Shown in pieces: positions 43,010-52,742 of a stretch of 64,000 bases of DNA. The notes under the pieces are model-generated. The model did not search any database. It was given only the letters and a program-made list of their open reading frames with translations, and was not told the DNA's origin. Source of the stretch: Halobacterium sp. KA-4 (GTDB lineage: Archaea > Halobacteriota > Halobacteria > Halobacteriales > Halobacteriaceae); the NCBI RefSeq assembly GCF_021028995.1, contig NZ_JAJJZG010000002.1, forward strand, positions 186,001 through 250,000, in the 5' to 3' direction. The number at the start of each line of letters is the position of its first letter. Within the stretch, counting starts at the first letter, position 1. The translations under genes were made by a program, and so were the position numbers.

Positions 43010-43154
43010 CGTTCGAACCGTTCGCAGTCCGCCGGCATAGTAGTTTTCGTTCTCGGCGAACGACGGGAATGGGTGCAACACCCCACGAACGTTCGATTTT
43101 CCGGGATTCGCCAGTGACGGGACGCTTTTAGGGGAGCCACCCCCACACGACGGT

Positions 43155-43877
43155 ATGGCGTTCGAGTCCTTCGAGGTCGTACCGGCGGTGGACATGCAGG
43201 ACGGCGAGGTCGTCCAGCTCGTGCAGGGCGAGCGCGGCACCGAGCGGCGCTACGGCGACCCCGTGGAGGCCGCCCAGCGGTGGGTGTCGGCGGGCGCGCG
43301 GACGCTCCACCTCGTCGACCTCGACGGGGCGTTCGAGGGCGAGCGCGGGAACGCGGAAGCCGTCGAGCGCATCCTCGACGCGACGAGCGTGGACGTCCAG
43401 GTCGGCGGCGGCATCCGCAGCGTCGCGGACGCCACCGAACTCCTGGAGCGCGGCGTCGACCGCGTCATCCTCGGCACCGCAGCCGTCGAGAACCCGGAAA
43501 TCGTCGGCGAAATCAGCGCGGAGCACCCGGGCAGCGTGATGGTGAGCCTCGACGCGAAGGACGGCGAGGTCGTCGTCGAGGGCTGGACGGAGGGCACGGG
43601 CTTGGACCCTGCGGAGGCCGCCCAGCGCTACGCGGACCTGGGTGCGGGCTCGATTCTGTTCACGAACGTCGACGTCGAGGGCCAGCAGGAGGGCGTCGAG
43701 ACCGAGCCCGTCCAGCGGCTCGCCGACAGCGTCGACATCCCGGTCGTCGCGAGCGGCGGCGTCGCCGAAATCGACGACGTGCTCGCGCTCCGCGACGCGG
43801 GCGCGGCCGCCGTCGTCGTCGGCACCGCGCTCTACGAGGGGAACTTCACCCTCGAAGAAGCCAAGGAAGCCCTGTAG
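43155..43877 (+). CDS. hisA: Phosphoribosylformimino-5-aminoimidazole carboxamide ribotide isomerase
   Basis: 240 residues, TIM barrel with the HisA pattern: [17 protein letters not shown] (first catalytic Asp), [21 protein letters not shown] and [13 protein letters not shown] (phosphate-binding). TTTTAGG about 25 bases before the ATG suggests a leaderless mRNA. Copy B of the structured element lies between this gene and hisB. Confidence 0.95.
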   Translation: MAFESFEVVPAVDMQDGEVVQLVQGERGTERRYGDPVEAAQRWVSAGARTLHLVDLDGAFEGERGNAEAVERILDATSVDVQVGGGIRSVADATELLERGVDRVILGTAAVENPEIVGEISAEHPGSVMVSLDAKDGEVVVEGWTEGTGLDPAEAAQRYADLGAGSILFTNVDVEGQQEGVETEPVQRLADSVDIPVVASGGVAEIDDVLALRDAGAAAVVVGTALYEGNFTLEEAKEAL

Positions 43878-43929
43878 TAGCGGATTCCGGACCATCGCGC
43901 GCTGTAGCAGACTACCCAACCGGTAGTGG

Positions 43930-44045
43930 GTGGACTGAAAGGGGCCGACCGCTGGCGGTCACTCGCGACGCAAGCACTGGACCGAGCGTAGCGAGGGAAG
44001 CGCGCAGCGAGCGAGTGGCCGCCAGCGGGAGGGGGCTTTCGAGGA
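43930..44045 (+). repeat. Structured intergenic element, copy B
   Basis: It begins GTGGACTGAAAGGGGC, ends GGGGCTTTCGAGGA. An 18-bp stem (43949-43966 with 44011-44028) has only one G-U type change. The core has GACGCAAGCAC, CGAGCGTAGCGAGG and GCGCGCAGCGAGC. It begins 52 bases after the hisA stop, in the same direction as both hisA and hisB. Confidence 0.82.
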
Positions 44046-44131
44046 AGCGTCGACTACGTTCTTGCAGGTGTCTCGGTTGAGTCTATCTAGCAGGCGGAAC
44101 GGCCTTGTAGACGGACGCCCACGCCCCGTAC

Positions 44132-44719
44132 ATGACCGACCGGACGGCCGCCGTGAGCCGCGAGACGGCGGAGACGGACATCGACGTGACGCTGGACGTG
44201 GACGGGGACGGCGACAGCACCGTGGACACCGGCGTGGGCTTTTTCGACCACATGCTGGAGTCGTTCGCGAAGCACGGACTGTTCGACGTGACCGTGCGCT
44301 GTGACGGCGATCTAGATATCGACGACCACCACACCGTCGAGGACGTGGGCATCGCCGTCGGGGAGGCGGTCGCGGAGGCGCTCGGGGAGAAGCGCGGCAT
44401 CGAGCGGTTCGCGGACCGCCGCGTACCGCTGGACGAGGCAGTCGCGAGCGTCGTCGTGGACGTCTCGGGGCGGCCGCTGTACGAGTTCGAGGGCGAGTTC
44501 AGTCAGCCGTACGTCGGCGAGTTCACGAGCACGATGGCGGCGCACTTCTTCCGGTCGCTGGCGATGCACGCGGGCTTGACGCTGCACTGCGAGGTGGAGG
44601 GGGAGAACGCCCACCACGAGATAGAGGCGCTATTCAAGGGCGTCGCGCGGGCGCTGGACGACGCGACGCGCATCGACGAGCGGCGCTCCGGGACGCCGTC
44701 GACGAAAGGAGAACTGTAG
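44132..44719 (+). CDS. hisB: Imidazoleglycerol-phosphate dehydratase
   Basis: 195 residues. The manganese-binding clusters are [23 protein letters not shown] and [14 protein letters not shown] with [12 protein letters not shown], the repeated His-rich halves of HisB. It carries out the sixth step of histidine synthesis. It lacks the phosphatase domain of the enterobacterial fusion. Confidence 0.95.
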   Translation: MTDRTAAVSRETAETDIDVTLDVDGDGDSTVDTGVGFFDHMLESFAKHGLFDVTVRCDGDLDIDDHHTVEDVGIAVGEAVAEALGEKRGIERFADRRVPLDEAVASVVVDVSGRPLYEFEGEFSQPYVGEFTSTMAAHFFRSLAMHAGLTLHCEVEGENAHHEIEALFKGVARALDDATRIDERRSGTPSTKGEL

Positions 44720-44775
44720 CAGCCGACGGCGAGTCGGTGTGCGCGGCCGGTGACGGGCGCGCTATCGCTATCGCA

Positions 44776-45072
44776 TTATTCGCGGAGGCACGCCGAGCAG
44801 CTGCCGGGCGTCGTCAGCGTGACGCGGTACTCGGTTTCGACCAGGCCGCTGCCGTTCTCGCTGGTGACGATCGAGTCCCACTTCGGGAAGACGAAGTCCG
44901 GCTCGCCGCCACAGTCGAAGCAGACGGCCATCGAGCAGCCGCCCGGCTCCGCGTGGCCGTTCAGCCAGCTCGTCTCGCAGGCCACGCACAGGCCGCCCTC
45001 CACAGTACCGGAGGACCGCTTCACGGTGATTCGGTCGTAGTCGCCGCCGCGGCCGCATCGGAAACATTCCAT
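44776..45072 (-). CDS. Zinc-ribbon protein
   Basis: 98 residues with four CxxC-like pairs: CFRCGRGGD, CVAC, CFDCGGEPD and CSACLRE. Two small zinc ribbons are likely. Conserved in haloarchaea, of unknown function. Confidence 0.7.
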   Translation of the reverse strand: MECFRCGRGGDYDRITVKRSSGTVEGGLCVACETSWLNGHAEPGGCSMAVCFDCGGEPDFVFPKWDSIVTSENGSGLVETEYRVTLTTPGSCSACLRE

Positions 45073-45163
45073 CGTGTGTATCTCGCTGGTCCCGGCGGAG
45101 CAGCGCTTCGAGTAGGACAGTGACGCAAGGGCTTATCAGTATTTGGGACGCCGCGACCGGTGC

Positions 45164-45739
45164 TCAGGTCGTCCGCAAGCCCGCAGGCGATTCCTCGAGG
45201 TCGCCGTTCTCGACGGCGGCCTCGACAACTTCGTCGAACTCGCGGCCGCCGAGGTCGTAGGCGTTCGTCGCAAGCGCGCGCAGGTCGTCGCGGGGCATCG
45301 CGCCGTCGCGGTTCTGGAGCAAGCGAATTACTTGCGCGTAGCCCGACGGCCGGCGCTTCGACTGCGTGCTACTGGTGTCGGCGTCGTCGACGTCCACCGT
45401 CTCCGCTGCTTCCGGTTCGTCCGCACTCCCGGATTCGATGACGATGCCGTCGTCCGCGGCGGGCTCGGCGGTCGAGTCGGCGGATTCGGCTGCAGCACGC
45501 TCGGCGTCGCCGTCGGTCCGCTCGGCAGATTCAGTCTCGAAGTCGCTCTCGGCTTTGGGAGCGGCGGCGGACGGGGAGCCCGCGGCGTCGAGCAGCGGGT
45601 CGACGACCGACTGGAGGGTCGCTCGGCAGTCCGTGCAGAGCGCGAGGCGTCGGGACTCGCCGGCGACGGAGGCGGGCACGACCTCGTAGACGCCGTCGGC
45701 GGCGTCGCCACAGAAGTCACACGTGTCGAGTTGGCGCAT
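45164..45739 (-). CDS. Zinc-finger protein with disordered linker and winged-helix-like C-terminus
   Basis: 191 residues. CDFCGDAADG and CTDC (about residues 7-38) make a treble-clef-like finger, residues ~50-125 are Ala/Ser/Glu/Asp-rich and likely disordered, and the end (YAQVIRLLQNRDGAMPRDDL..EFDEVVEAAVENGDLEE) looks like a winged helix. It may be a transcription-associated factor. It is divergent from the ACT-domain gene (87 bases). Confidence 0.6.
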   Translation of the reverse strand: MRQLDTCDFCGDAADGVYEVVPASVAGESRRLALCTDCRATLQSVVDPLLDAAGSPSAAAPKAESDFETESAERTDGDAERAAAESADSTAEPAADDGIVIESGSADEPEAAETVDVDDADTSSTQSKRRPSGYAQVIRLLQNRDGAMPRDDLRALATNAYDLGGREFDEVVEAAVENGDLEESPAGLRTT

Positions 45740-45826
45740 GCACGAGGCGACGAGGCGGGGCGGCAAAAGTCCTGCCGAGCGCCGCGCACCCACACCGTTT
45801 TGCCGGCCCGCCGCCTGCGTCGTCGT

Positions 45827-46330
45827 ATGTTCGAGGACATCATGCAGAAGTTCGCGGGCAGCCCCGGCCAGCAGGCCGTCATCCGGCTGCTGCTCGAACG
45901 GGGGTTCTCCGTGAACGACGACGGCCGCGTGGTCTCCGGCGACATCGAGATTCCGTACACGCAGGTCGCCGACGCCGCGGGCGTCGACCGCCGCGTCGTG
46001 GACTCGACGACGGAAGCAATCCTCGAGGACGACGAGTTGCGCCGCATCTTCCAGAACATCAGCCAGATTCCGAGCCTGATGGACCTCGCGCCCGTCCTCG
46101 ACTTGACCGTCGTCACGGTGGAGGTGCAGGACGCCGACGAGCCCGGCATCGTCGCCGAAGTGACGGGGCTGCTCGCCGAGCACGGCATCAGCATCCGGCA
46201 GACGATCAGCGAGGACCCCGAATTCACGGACGAGCCGCGGCTCTACCTCGTCACGGACGAGGACCTGCCCGGTGACGTGTTGACCGAACTGATGAACAAG
46301 CCGTTCGTGCGGTCGGTCGAACTCTCCTAG
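45827..46330 (+). CDS. ACT-domain amino acid-sensing regulator
   Basis: 167 residues. The N-terminal half (QQAVIRLLLERGFSV..TQVADAAGVDRRVVDSTT) looks like a winged helix, and the C-terminal half is an ACT domain (VTVEVQDADEPGIVAEVTGL..). Such proteins sense small ligands, often amino acids. Its TAG shares a CTAG with the stop of the next gene on the other strand. Confidence 0.78.
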   Translation: MFEDIMQKFAGSPGQQAVIRLLLERGFSVNDDGRVVSGDIEIPYTQVADAAGVDRRVVDSTTEAILEDDELRRIFQNISQIPSLMDLAPVLDLTVVTVEVQDADEPGIVAEVTGLLAEHGISIRQTISEDPEFTDEPRLYLVTDEDLPGDVLTELMNKPFVRSVELS

Positions 46331-46617
46331 CGGTCGCCGACGACGCTCGCGATGACGAAGAGGTAGCCGATGGTCGTGAGCGCGTAGTTGACCGTCAGGA
46401 GGACGATGGCGTTCCGGAAGTCCTGGGAGAACGCCGACACCGTGGTGGCGATTGCGGCCGCGACGATGATGGAGAAGCCCAGCGAGAGCAACAGCATCTC
46501 CCGGCGCTCGGTCTGGAGGTAGGCGTTCGCGGCGAGCGCCACCATCGCCAGCCCCGAGAGGGAGAGCGCGATGCTGAAGAGGACGTAGACGAGTTCCAGC
46601 GTCGTCAGCGCGGCCAT
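46327..46617 (-). CDS. Small membrane protein (DUF7521-like)
   Basis: 96 residues with three membrane helices (VLFSIALSLSGLAMVALAAN, MLLLSLGFSIIVAAAIATT, and AIVLLTVNYALTTIGYLFVI). In haloarchaea the family is found with regulators of the winged-helix type. No known function. Confidence 0.6.
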   Translation of the reverse strand: MAALTTLELVYVLFSIALSLSGLAMVALAANAYLQTERREMLLLSLGFSIIVAAAIATTVSAFSQDFRNAIVLLTVNYALTTIGYLFVIASVVGDR

Positions 46618-46763
46618 CGACGTTCTGTTGCGCGAGCGTACGCATAACCCTTTGGGAGCGCGGCGCTGGCCCGTACTTCGGGCGACACGCGACCGTGCGT
46701 CGCCCGGCAGACGCGGCGCGCGCAACCGCAAACGGGAACGTGCTCGCTCCCCGAGACGAGCAC

Positions 46764-47384
46764 GTGACTGACGCGTACCGGACGCTCGCGGGCCGCGGTG
46801 AGGCCGACTTCGAGGTGCAGGGCTCGGAGTTTATCGGGTACGCCGCGCCCGCGCCCGCCGTCGAGGACGCGGAGGCGTTCGTCGAGTCTGTCGAGCGCGA
46901 GCACGCTGACGCCACGCACAACGTGCCCGCGTACCGGGTGCGCGTGGAATCCGGCGGTCCCGGCGACGGGTACATGCTCCGCGAGTACCAGTCCGACGAC
47001 GGCGAGCCCACGGGCTCCGCGGGGAAGCCCGCGCTGAACGTCCTCCAGCAGCAGGACGTCGAGAACGCGGTGGTCGTCGTGACGCGGTACTACGGCGGCA
47101 CGAACCTCGGCGTCGGCGGGCTCGCGCGAGCGTACTCGCGGGCCGCGAAGGAGGCCATCGAGGACGCCGGCGTCGTCGAGCAGCGGCCACAGGAGCGATT
47201 CACCGTCACCGTGGAGTACGACGACTCCGGCACCGTGCGGGGGATTCTGGAGAGCGCGGACTGCGACTTCGACGCCGACTACGGCGAGGACGTGGCCTTC
47301 GACGTGACCGTCGCCAGCGAGGACGCCGGCGACCTCCGCGAGCGCATCCAGAGCGCGACCAGCGGGCGGGCGGCCGTCGAGTAG
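46764..47384 (+). CDS. YigZ/IMPACT family protein
   Basis: 206 residues, GTG start. The N-terminal domain has the family block HNVPAYRVR..DGEPTGSAGKPAL and VVTRYYGGTNLGVGGL; a C-terminal domain (DUF1949-like) follows. In eukaryotes IMPACT touches the translation-control kinase pathway; the prokaryotic role is unclear. Confidence 0.85.
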   Translation: MTDAYRTLAGRGEADFEVQGSEFIGYAAPAPAVEDAEAFVESVEREHADATHNVPAYRVRVESGGPGDGYMLREYQSDDGEPTGSAGKPALNVLQQQDVENAVVVVTRYYGGTNLGVGGLARAYSRAAKEAIEDAGVVEQRPQERFTVTVEYDDSGTVRGILESADCDFDADYGEDVAFDVTVASEDAGDLRERIQSATSGRAAVE

Positions 47385-47439
47385 CCGGAAGACGTCGGGG
47401 AGCCAAACGCCTATGCGCGCGCCGGCAGTGGGTGCGGGC

Positions 47440-49488
47440 ATGAATCGCGTCGAGGCCAGCGACTACTTCGAGTTCTCACGGCTCTCCCACCCAGCGGTGT
47501 CGCCGGCCGGGGAGCGCGTGGCGTACGTCCAGCAGACCCCGGTATCCGAGACCGAGTACGAGGCGACGGTGTACGTCGCCCCGACCGACGGCGGCGAGCC
47601 AAAGCGCTTCACCGTCGAAGAGGGCATGGACTCCGAGCCGACGTGGAGTCCTTCGGGGGACCGCATCGCGTTCGTTTCGACCAGAGGCGCGAGTGACGAG
47701 CGACCGCAGTTGTGGGTCGTGCCGACGGATGGCGGCGAAGCGGAACAAGTGACGGACGTCGTGGGCGGTGTCTCCGGCATTGCGTGGGGACCCGACGGAG
47801 AACGGATCGCCTTCCTGCAGTCGGTGCGCCCGGAGGAAGTCGAGGCCGGGCACGACCTCGAAGTGGCCGCGGAGTACGAGCGCGAGGATCCGGACCCGCG
47901 GGTCATCGACCGCCACATCTACCGGTCGAACGAGTCGTACGCCGACGGCGCGCGCTCGCACGTCTACACCGCCGACGTCGACGCGGGCGAGGTCGAGCGC
48001 GTCACGAGCGGCGACGTCGACTGCCTGCGGCCGGCGTGGGGCGACGACCTCTACTACCCGATTCGGTACGGCAGCGACGACGAACTCCGCTGGGAGGTCG
48101 AGGCCTACGACCCCGGGGACGGCGAGACCGAGACGGTCACCGTCGTGGAGGGCTGGGGGCCGACGCTGGCCGTGGACTCGTCGCGGCCGCACGACCGCAT
48201 CGCGTACACGACGACGCCCGCCGACGAACCGACGCTCGTCCAGACCGAGGTCGAACTGTTCACCCGAGAGGTCGGTGAAGTCACGCACCTCACGGCGGGC
48301 CTCGACCGCGACCTCGAACTGTGGAACGCGAGCCACGCGCCCGAGTGGGGGCCGGCCGGCGACTACCTCTACGTCTGCACACCCGACGAGGGCGGCTACG
48401 TGCTGCGGCGCCTCGACCCGAAGACGGGGGCGGTCGAGGTCGTGCTCGGTGGCGACCGCCACGTCCACGGGTTCTCCGTCTCCCGTGACGCCGTCGGCGT
48501 CGTGCAGTCGGAGTGGGACCACCCCGGGGACGTGGTGGCGGCGACGCCGGGCGGGGCCGAGGAGGTCACGCTGACGCGCGTGAACGCCGACTATCTCGCC
48601 GGGCGCGCGGTCCGCGAGCCCGAGGAGGTCCGCTTCGAGTCCGGCGGTACGGAGATTCAGGGATGGGTGTTGACGCCGCCGGATTTCAGTCCGGACGAGG
48701 AGTACCCGCTCGCCGTGGAGATTCACGGCGGCCCCCACCGGATGTGGTCGACGACGGGGTCGATGTGGCACGAATTCCAGACGCTGGCCGCGCGCGGCTA
48801 CGTCGTCTTCTGGTGCAACCCGCGCGGCTCCACGGGCTACGGCGAGGACTTCATGACCAGCATCGAGCGCGACTGGGGCGACGTGACGATGCAGGACGTG
48901 ATGGCGGGCACCCGCGAGGTCGCGGACCGGGAGTGCGTCGACGAGGAAGCGGCGTTCGTCACGGGCGGGAGCTTCGGCGGGTTCATGACCGGCTGGATCG
49001 TCGGCCACACGGACTTCTTCGCGGGCGCGGTCGCCCAGCGCGGCGTCTACGACCTCACGGGGTTTTTCGGCTCCACGGACGCCTACAAACTCGTGGAGGG
49101 CGACTTCCGGGCGGTGCCGTGGAGCGACCCCGAGTTCCTCTGGGACCAGTCGCCCGCGGCGTACGTCGAGTACGTGGACACGCCCACGCTCCTGCTGCAC
49201 TCCGAGCAGGACTACCGTACGCCCGCCAACACCGCCGAACTGTTCTACCTCTCGCTGAAGAAACACGACGTGGACACGCGGCTCGTGCGCTACCCCCGCG
49301 AGGGCCACGAACTCTCGCGCTCCGGCGAACCCGGCCACGTCGTCGACCGCATCGAGCGCCTCGTCCGGTGGTTCGACGGCTACACCGAGCACAGCGACGC
49401 CGAGCGCGCACTCGACCGGCCGCGGAACGACGGGCTCACGGCTGGCGAGGAGGATGCCGACGAGAACGCTGACGACGAGCGCGAGTAG
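47440..49488 (+). CDS. S9-family prolyl oligopeptidase-like peptidase
   Basis: 682 residues. The N-terminal ~400 residues are WD/TolB-like propeller repeats (SPSGDRIAFVSTRG, GPDGERIAFLQ). The alpha/beta-hydrolase domain has the nucleophile GGSFGGF (Ser near 520), the Asp in SEQDYRTP and the His in REGHELSRSG. Such acylaminoacyl-peptidases degrade short peptides in the cytoplasm. Start ATG at 47440; an in-frame ATG at 47413 would add nine residues. Confidence 0.9.
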   Translation: MNRVEASDYFEFSRLSHPAVSPAGERVAYVQQTPVSETEYEATVYVAPTDGGEPKRFTVEEGMDSEPTWSPSGDRIAFVSTRGASDERPQLWVVPTDGGEAEQVTDVVGGVSGIAWGPDGERIAFLQSVRPEEVEAGHDLEVAAEYEREDPDPRVIDRHIYRSNESYADGARSHVYTADVDAGEVERVTSGDVDCLRPAWGDDLYYPIRYGSDDELRWEVEAYDPGDGETETVTVVEGWGPTLAVDSSRPHDRIAYTTTPADEPTLVQTEVELFTREVGEVTHLTAGLDRDLELWNASHAPEWGPAGDYLYVCTPDEGGYVLRRLDPKTGAVEVVLGGDRHVHGFSVSRDAVGVVQSEWDHPGDVVAATPGGAEEVTLTRVNADYLAGRAVREPEEVRFESGGTEIQGWVLTPPDFSPDEEYPLAVEIHGGPHRMWSTTGSMWHEFQTLAARGYVVFWCNPRGSTGYGEDFMTSIERDWGDVTMQDVMAGTREVADRECVDEEAAFVTGGSFGGFMTGWIVGHTDFFAGAVAQRGVYDLTGFFGSTDAYKLVEGDFRAVPWSDPEFLWDQSPAAYVEYVDTPTLLLHSEQDYRTPANTAELFYLSLKKHDVDTRLVRYPREGHELSRSGEPGHVVDRIERLVRWFDGYTEHSDAERALDRPRNDGLTAGEEDADENADDERE

Positions 49489-49611
49489 TCGGGAGCGCTC
49501 GGGACGACTATAGAGCAGTTCGGGGGTCGGCTTCGGGAGTGCTCGGGGAGCCGCGAAACCCCGTGACTGCGTAGGTCTCGGGAGGTGAAACGAAGGGGTC
49601 GCGGTTCGGCG

Positions 49612-49845
49612 TCAGTCGACGATGATGTCGGTGTCGCTGTCGCCGTCCTCGATGACGGTCTGGTCCGAGTCGTCGTCTTCCGGGCGCATCTCCGCGTCGT
49701 AGCGGTCGATCCAATTTGCGAAACACTCCGGGCAGAGCCGCTGGCTGTCGATTTGCGAGCGGTCGACGGTCACCCGGGCGGTCCGCGAGAGTGGGTCCGC
49801 CACCGACTCCCCACACCAGTCACACGGCTCCGTGTCCTCGCTCAT
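49612..49845 (-). CDS. Small zinc-finger protein
   Basis: 77 residues. CDWCGESV and CPECFANWIDRYD provide two CxxC pairs for one zinc; the C-terminus is very acidic (DSDQTVIEDGDSDTD). Haloarchaeal, unknown. Just downstream of upp (39 bases), on the same strand. Confidence 0.6.
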   Translation of the reverse strand: MSEDTEPCDWCGESVADPLSRTARVTVDRSQIDSQRLCPECFANWIDRYDAEMRPEDDDSDQTVIEDGDSDTDIIVD

Positions 49846-49883
49846 GGCCACGAACAGAACGGGCGGCGTCTTATACGTGCGGG

Positions 49884-50564
49884 TCAGGTCGTGCGGAACG
49901 CGCGGTCGCCGGCGTCGCCGAGGCCGGGGACGATGAAGCCGTCGTCGTCGAGGTGGTCGTCGATGGCGACCGTCAGCAGGTCCGTCTCCGGGAACTGCTC
50001 GCCGACGCGGAGCAGGCCGTCCGGCGCGCTCACCGCGGACAGCACGAACAGGTCCTCGACGTCGTCGGGCGCGACCTCGGTGACGTGGTCGAGCACCGTA
50101 CACATCGTCGAGCCGGTGGCGAGCATCGGGTCCGCGACGATGACGGTGTCCTGGGGCGTGATTTCGGGGAGTTTCACGTAGTCGATGGTGATGGGGAACT
50201 CGCCGGCCTCGTTCATGCCGGCTTCCTCGTCGCGGCCCGCGCTGATGACGCCCTGCTTGGCGCGCGGGAACGCCTTCAGCAGGCCCTCCACGAACGGCGT
50301 GGCGGCGCGCAAGACGTTGATGATGACGACGTCGTCGAGGCCCTTCACGCGCTCGCCGGTCGTCTCCGTGAGCGGCGTCTCGATGGCGACGAACTCCGTC
50401 TCCATCGCGCCGTCGATGATTTCGTACCCGCAGATGCGGCCGAGCTTCACGAGGCCCTTGCGGAACTCCACCTGTTCGGTTTCGACGTCGCGGAGCCGCG
50501 AGAGCGTGTCTTTCGCCAGCGCGTGCGTGAGCACGTTCGCGTCGCCGCGGTCCTCGATGGGCAT
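49884..50564 (-). CDS. upp: Uracil phosphoribosyltransferase
   Basis: 226 residues. The PRPP-binding loop is [11 protein letters not shown], and [17 protein letters not shown] and the C-terminal [10 protein letters not shown] (uracil-binding region) match the UPRT family. It turns uracil and PRPP into UMP in salvage. Confidence 0.94.
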   Translation of the reverse strand: MPIEDRGDANVLTHALAKDTLSRLRDVETEQVEFRKGLVKLGRICGYEIIDGAMETEFVAIETPLTETTGERVKGLDDVVIINVLRAATPFVEGLLKAFPRAKQGVISAGRDEEAGMNEAGEFPITIDYVKLPEITPQDTVIVADPMLATGSTMCTVLDHVTEVAPDDVEDLFVLSAVSAPDGLLRVGEQFPETDLLTVAIDDHLDDDGFIVPGLGDAGDRAFRTT

Positions 50565-50679
50565 ACGTAACGAGCGAGTCCGAGTCCGCTTAAAACCCGC
50601 TATCGCTCGCGCGCCGGGTGTGGCGCGTGCACACGACGCGACAAGATGTTTATTGGCGGGCATCGTAGGTGTGCCAACG

Positions 50680-51372
50680 ATGGAGGAGAGCGTCGCCGGG
50701 TTCAAGGAACGCGGCACGTGGGGAGACGTCGTCGAGCACGGGGAGCGCGTGACACAGGCGCTGCGCGAGGCCGACGCCCACGAACAGTACCCGGACGCCT
50801 TCGAGGAGTGGAACGACTGGCGGCCGAAGTCACACGAGCGCATCGAGGAGGAGGTCAGCGAGAAGACCGCCGAGCAAGCCAGCGTCGGCGAGAGCGAGGG
50901 CGAGAAGGAGGGGCGTTCGCCCGACGAGGAGCTCCAGACCGCCGGCGAGCGCCTCACCGAGTCCTACGAGGAACTCGAGGAGGGCGAACCAGACACCGCC
51001 GTCGAGAAGTGGCAGGACACGCTCGGCCACGTCAAGCGCGCGGCGGACACGGCCGGCCGACAGGCCCTCCGCAAGGTCGAGAACGTCGTCTATCAGCGCG
51101 TGATGACCCAAGTCGCGCCCTACTACTTCGATAACGACCTCGTGAGCGCGAACATCCAGCGCATCCGCAGCCAGGAGGAGTTCGTCTTCGAGGTGAACGT
51201 CAACGACGACGACGTCAAGGACGGCGTCCGCGAGCACCTCGAGTCGTTCGAGGACCTCGACCGCTGGCACGTCGACACCGAGCGCGAGACCGAGACCGCG
51301 GAGGCCGTCGAGGGCGTCGAGCCGCCCGAGCAGAACGGCGACGACACGGACACGAAGTCCACGACGAACTGA
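50680..51372 (+). CDS. DUF5828 family protein
   Basis: 230 residues, highly acidic and mostly helical ([40 protein letters not shown]). A haloarchaeal-only family of unknown function. TTTATTGG at about 50649 gives leaderless spacing to the ATG at 50680. Confidence 0.78.
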   Translation: MEESVAGFKERGTWGDVVEHGERVTQALREADAHEQYPDAFEEWNDWRPKSHERIEEEVSEKTAEQASVGESEGEKEGRSPDEELQTAGERLTESYEELEEGEPDTAVEKWQDTLGHVKRAADTAGRQALRKVENVVYQRVMTQVAPYYFDNDLVSANIQRIRSQEEFVFEVNVNDDDVKDGVREHLESFEDLDRWHVDTERETETAEAVEGVEPPEQNGDDTDTKSTTN

Positions 51373-51434
51373 ACGGGTGCGGCAGCCCGACAGGTCGGTA
51401 GTCTCTTAGGTGGGCCGCACGGAGAACGGGCGTA

Positions 51435-52610
51435 ATGGCTGGAGCCGGACTCGCGGTACTCGTGGTCGCGGCGGTAGCGAGCCTGTTCATGGCGTGGGCT
51501 ATCGGTGCCGGCTCGTCGGGGTCGACGCCGTTCGCCCCCGCAGTCGGCGCGAACGCCATCACCGTGATGCGTGCCGGCTTCATCGTCGGCATCCTCGGGT
51601 TCGCCGGCGCGGTCTTCCAGGGTGCGAACGTCTCCGAGGCGGTCGGCAGCGAACTGCTCGTCGGCGCGAACCTGTCGCCGCTGGCCGCCACGACCGCGCT
51701 CATCATCGCCGCGACGCTGGTCGCCATCGGCGTGTTCACCGGCTACCCGATAGCGACCGCGTTCACCGTGACGGGTGCGGTCGTCGGCACCGGGCTGGCG
51801 ATGGGCGCGGGCCCGGCGTGGGCGAAGTATCAGCAGATTGCGACGCTGTGGGTGCTCGTGCCGTTCGTCGGCGGCGGCATCGCGTACGTGACCGCGCGCG
51901 GTCTCCGCGGCATCGACCGGGACACGCAGACGGTACCGGTGCTCGGCGCGGTCGTCGGCGTCATTCTCGCGAACGTCCAGTTCGTCTTCCTCGGGCCGTC
52001 CGGGACGAGTCAGTCGCTCGCCCGAGCAGCCGCGGTCAGCGCCGGCCGGTTCGAACTCGGCGTCCACGTGGGCGTCACGCTGCTGTGCGCGCTCGTCGTC
52101 GCGGGCGTGCTCTACCAGGACCTCAAGGGCGACCCGGAGCGCGGCCAGCGCCACTTCCTGCTGGCGCTCGGCGGGCTCGTCGCGTTCTCCGCGGGCGGCA
52201 GTCAGGTCGGGCTCGCGGTCGGGCCGCTGCTCCCGCTGGTCGGCGGCGACGTCCCGCTGACGTACGTGCTCGTCGGCGGCGGCATCGGCCTGCTCGTCGG
52301 GTCGTGGACCGGCGCGCCGCGCATGATTAAGGCCATCAGCCAGGACTACTCCTCGCTGGGGCCGCGGCGCTCGATTGCCGCGCTCATCCCGAGTTTCGCC
52401 ATCGCGCAGACCGCCGTCTTCTTCGGCATCCCCGTTTCGTTCAACGAAATCATCGTCAGCGCCATCGTCGGCTCCGGCTACGCAGCCTCCACGGGCGGCG
52501 GCGTCAGCAAGCGCAAGATGCTGTTCACGGTGCTGGCGTGGGTGGCGTCGCTGGCGCTCGCGCTCGGCATCGGCTACGGCGGCTTCCTCGCGGTGGACGC
52601 GATTCTGTAG
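51435..52610 (+). CDS. PiT-family inorganic phosphate permease
   Basis: 391 residues, about ten membrane segments in two halves. The family hallmark GANVSEAVGSELLVG with an inverted repeat later (GSGYAASTGGGVSKRK) is present. It would import phosphate with a cation. It is 62 bases downstream of the DUF5828 gene, on the same strand. Confidence 0.88.
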   Translation: MAGAGLAVLVVAAVASLFMAWAIGAGSSGSTPFAPAVGANAITVMRAGFIVGILGFAGAVFQGANVSEAVGSELLVGANLSPLAATTALIIAATLVAIGVFTGYPIATAFTVTGAVVGTGLAMGAGPAWAKYQQIATLWVLVPFVGGGIAYVTARGLRGIDRDTQTVPVLGAVVGVILANVQFVFLGPSGTSQSLARAAAVSAGRFELGVHVGVTLLCALVVAGVLYQDLKGDPERGQRHFLLALGGLVAFSAGGSQVGLAVGPLLPLVGGDVPLTYVLVGGGIGLLVGSWTGAPRMIKAISQDYSSLGPRRSIAALIPSFAIAQTAVFFGIPVSFNEIIVSAIVGSGYAASTGGGVSKRKMLFTVLAWVASLALALGIGYGGFLAVDAIL

Positions 52611-52742
52611 CAGGGGCACTGGCAGTTCGTCGCGTAGAGCGACCCGGAGAACAGCCGGAAAGCGCAGGGGATAGTCGACGAACGGCGGGCGGATACTGTG
52701 TCCCACCGGCAGGTCTTTTAATCCTGCTGACGTGAACGTGGT

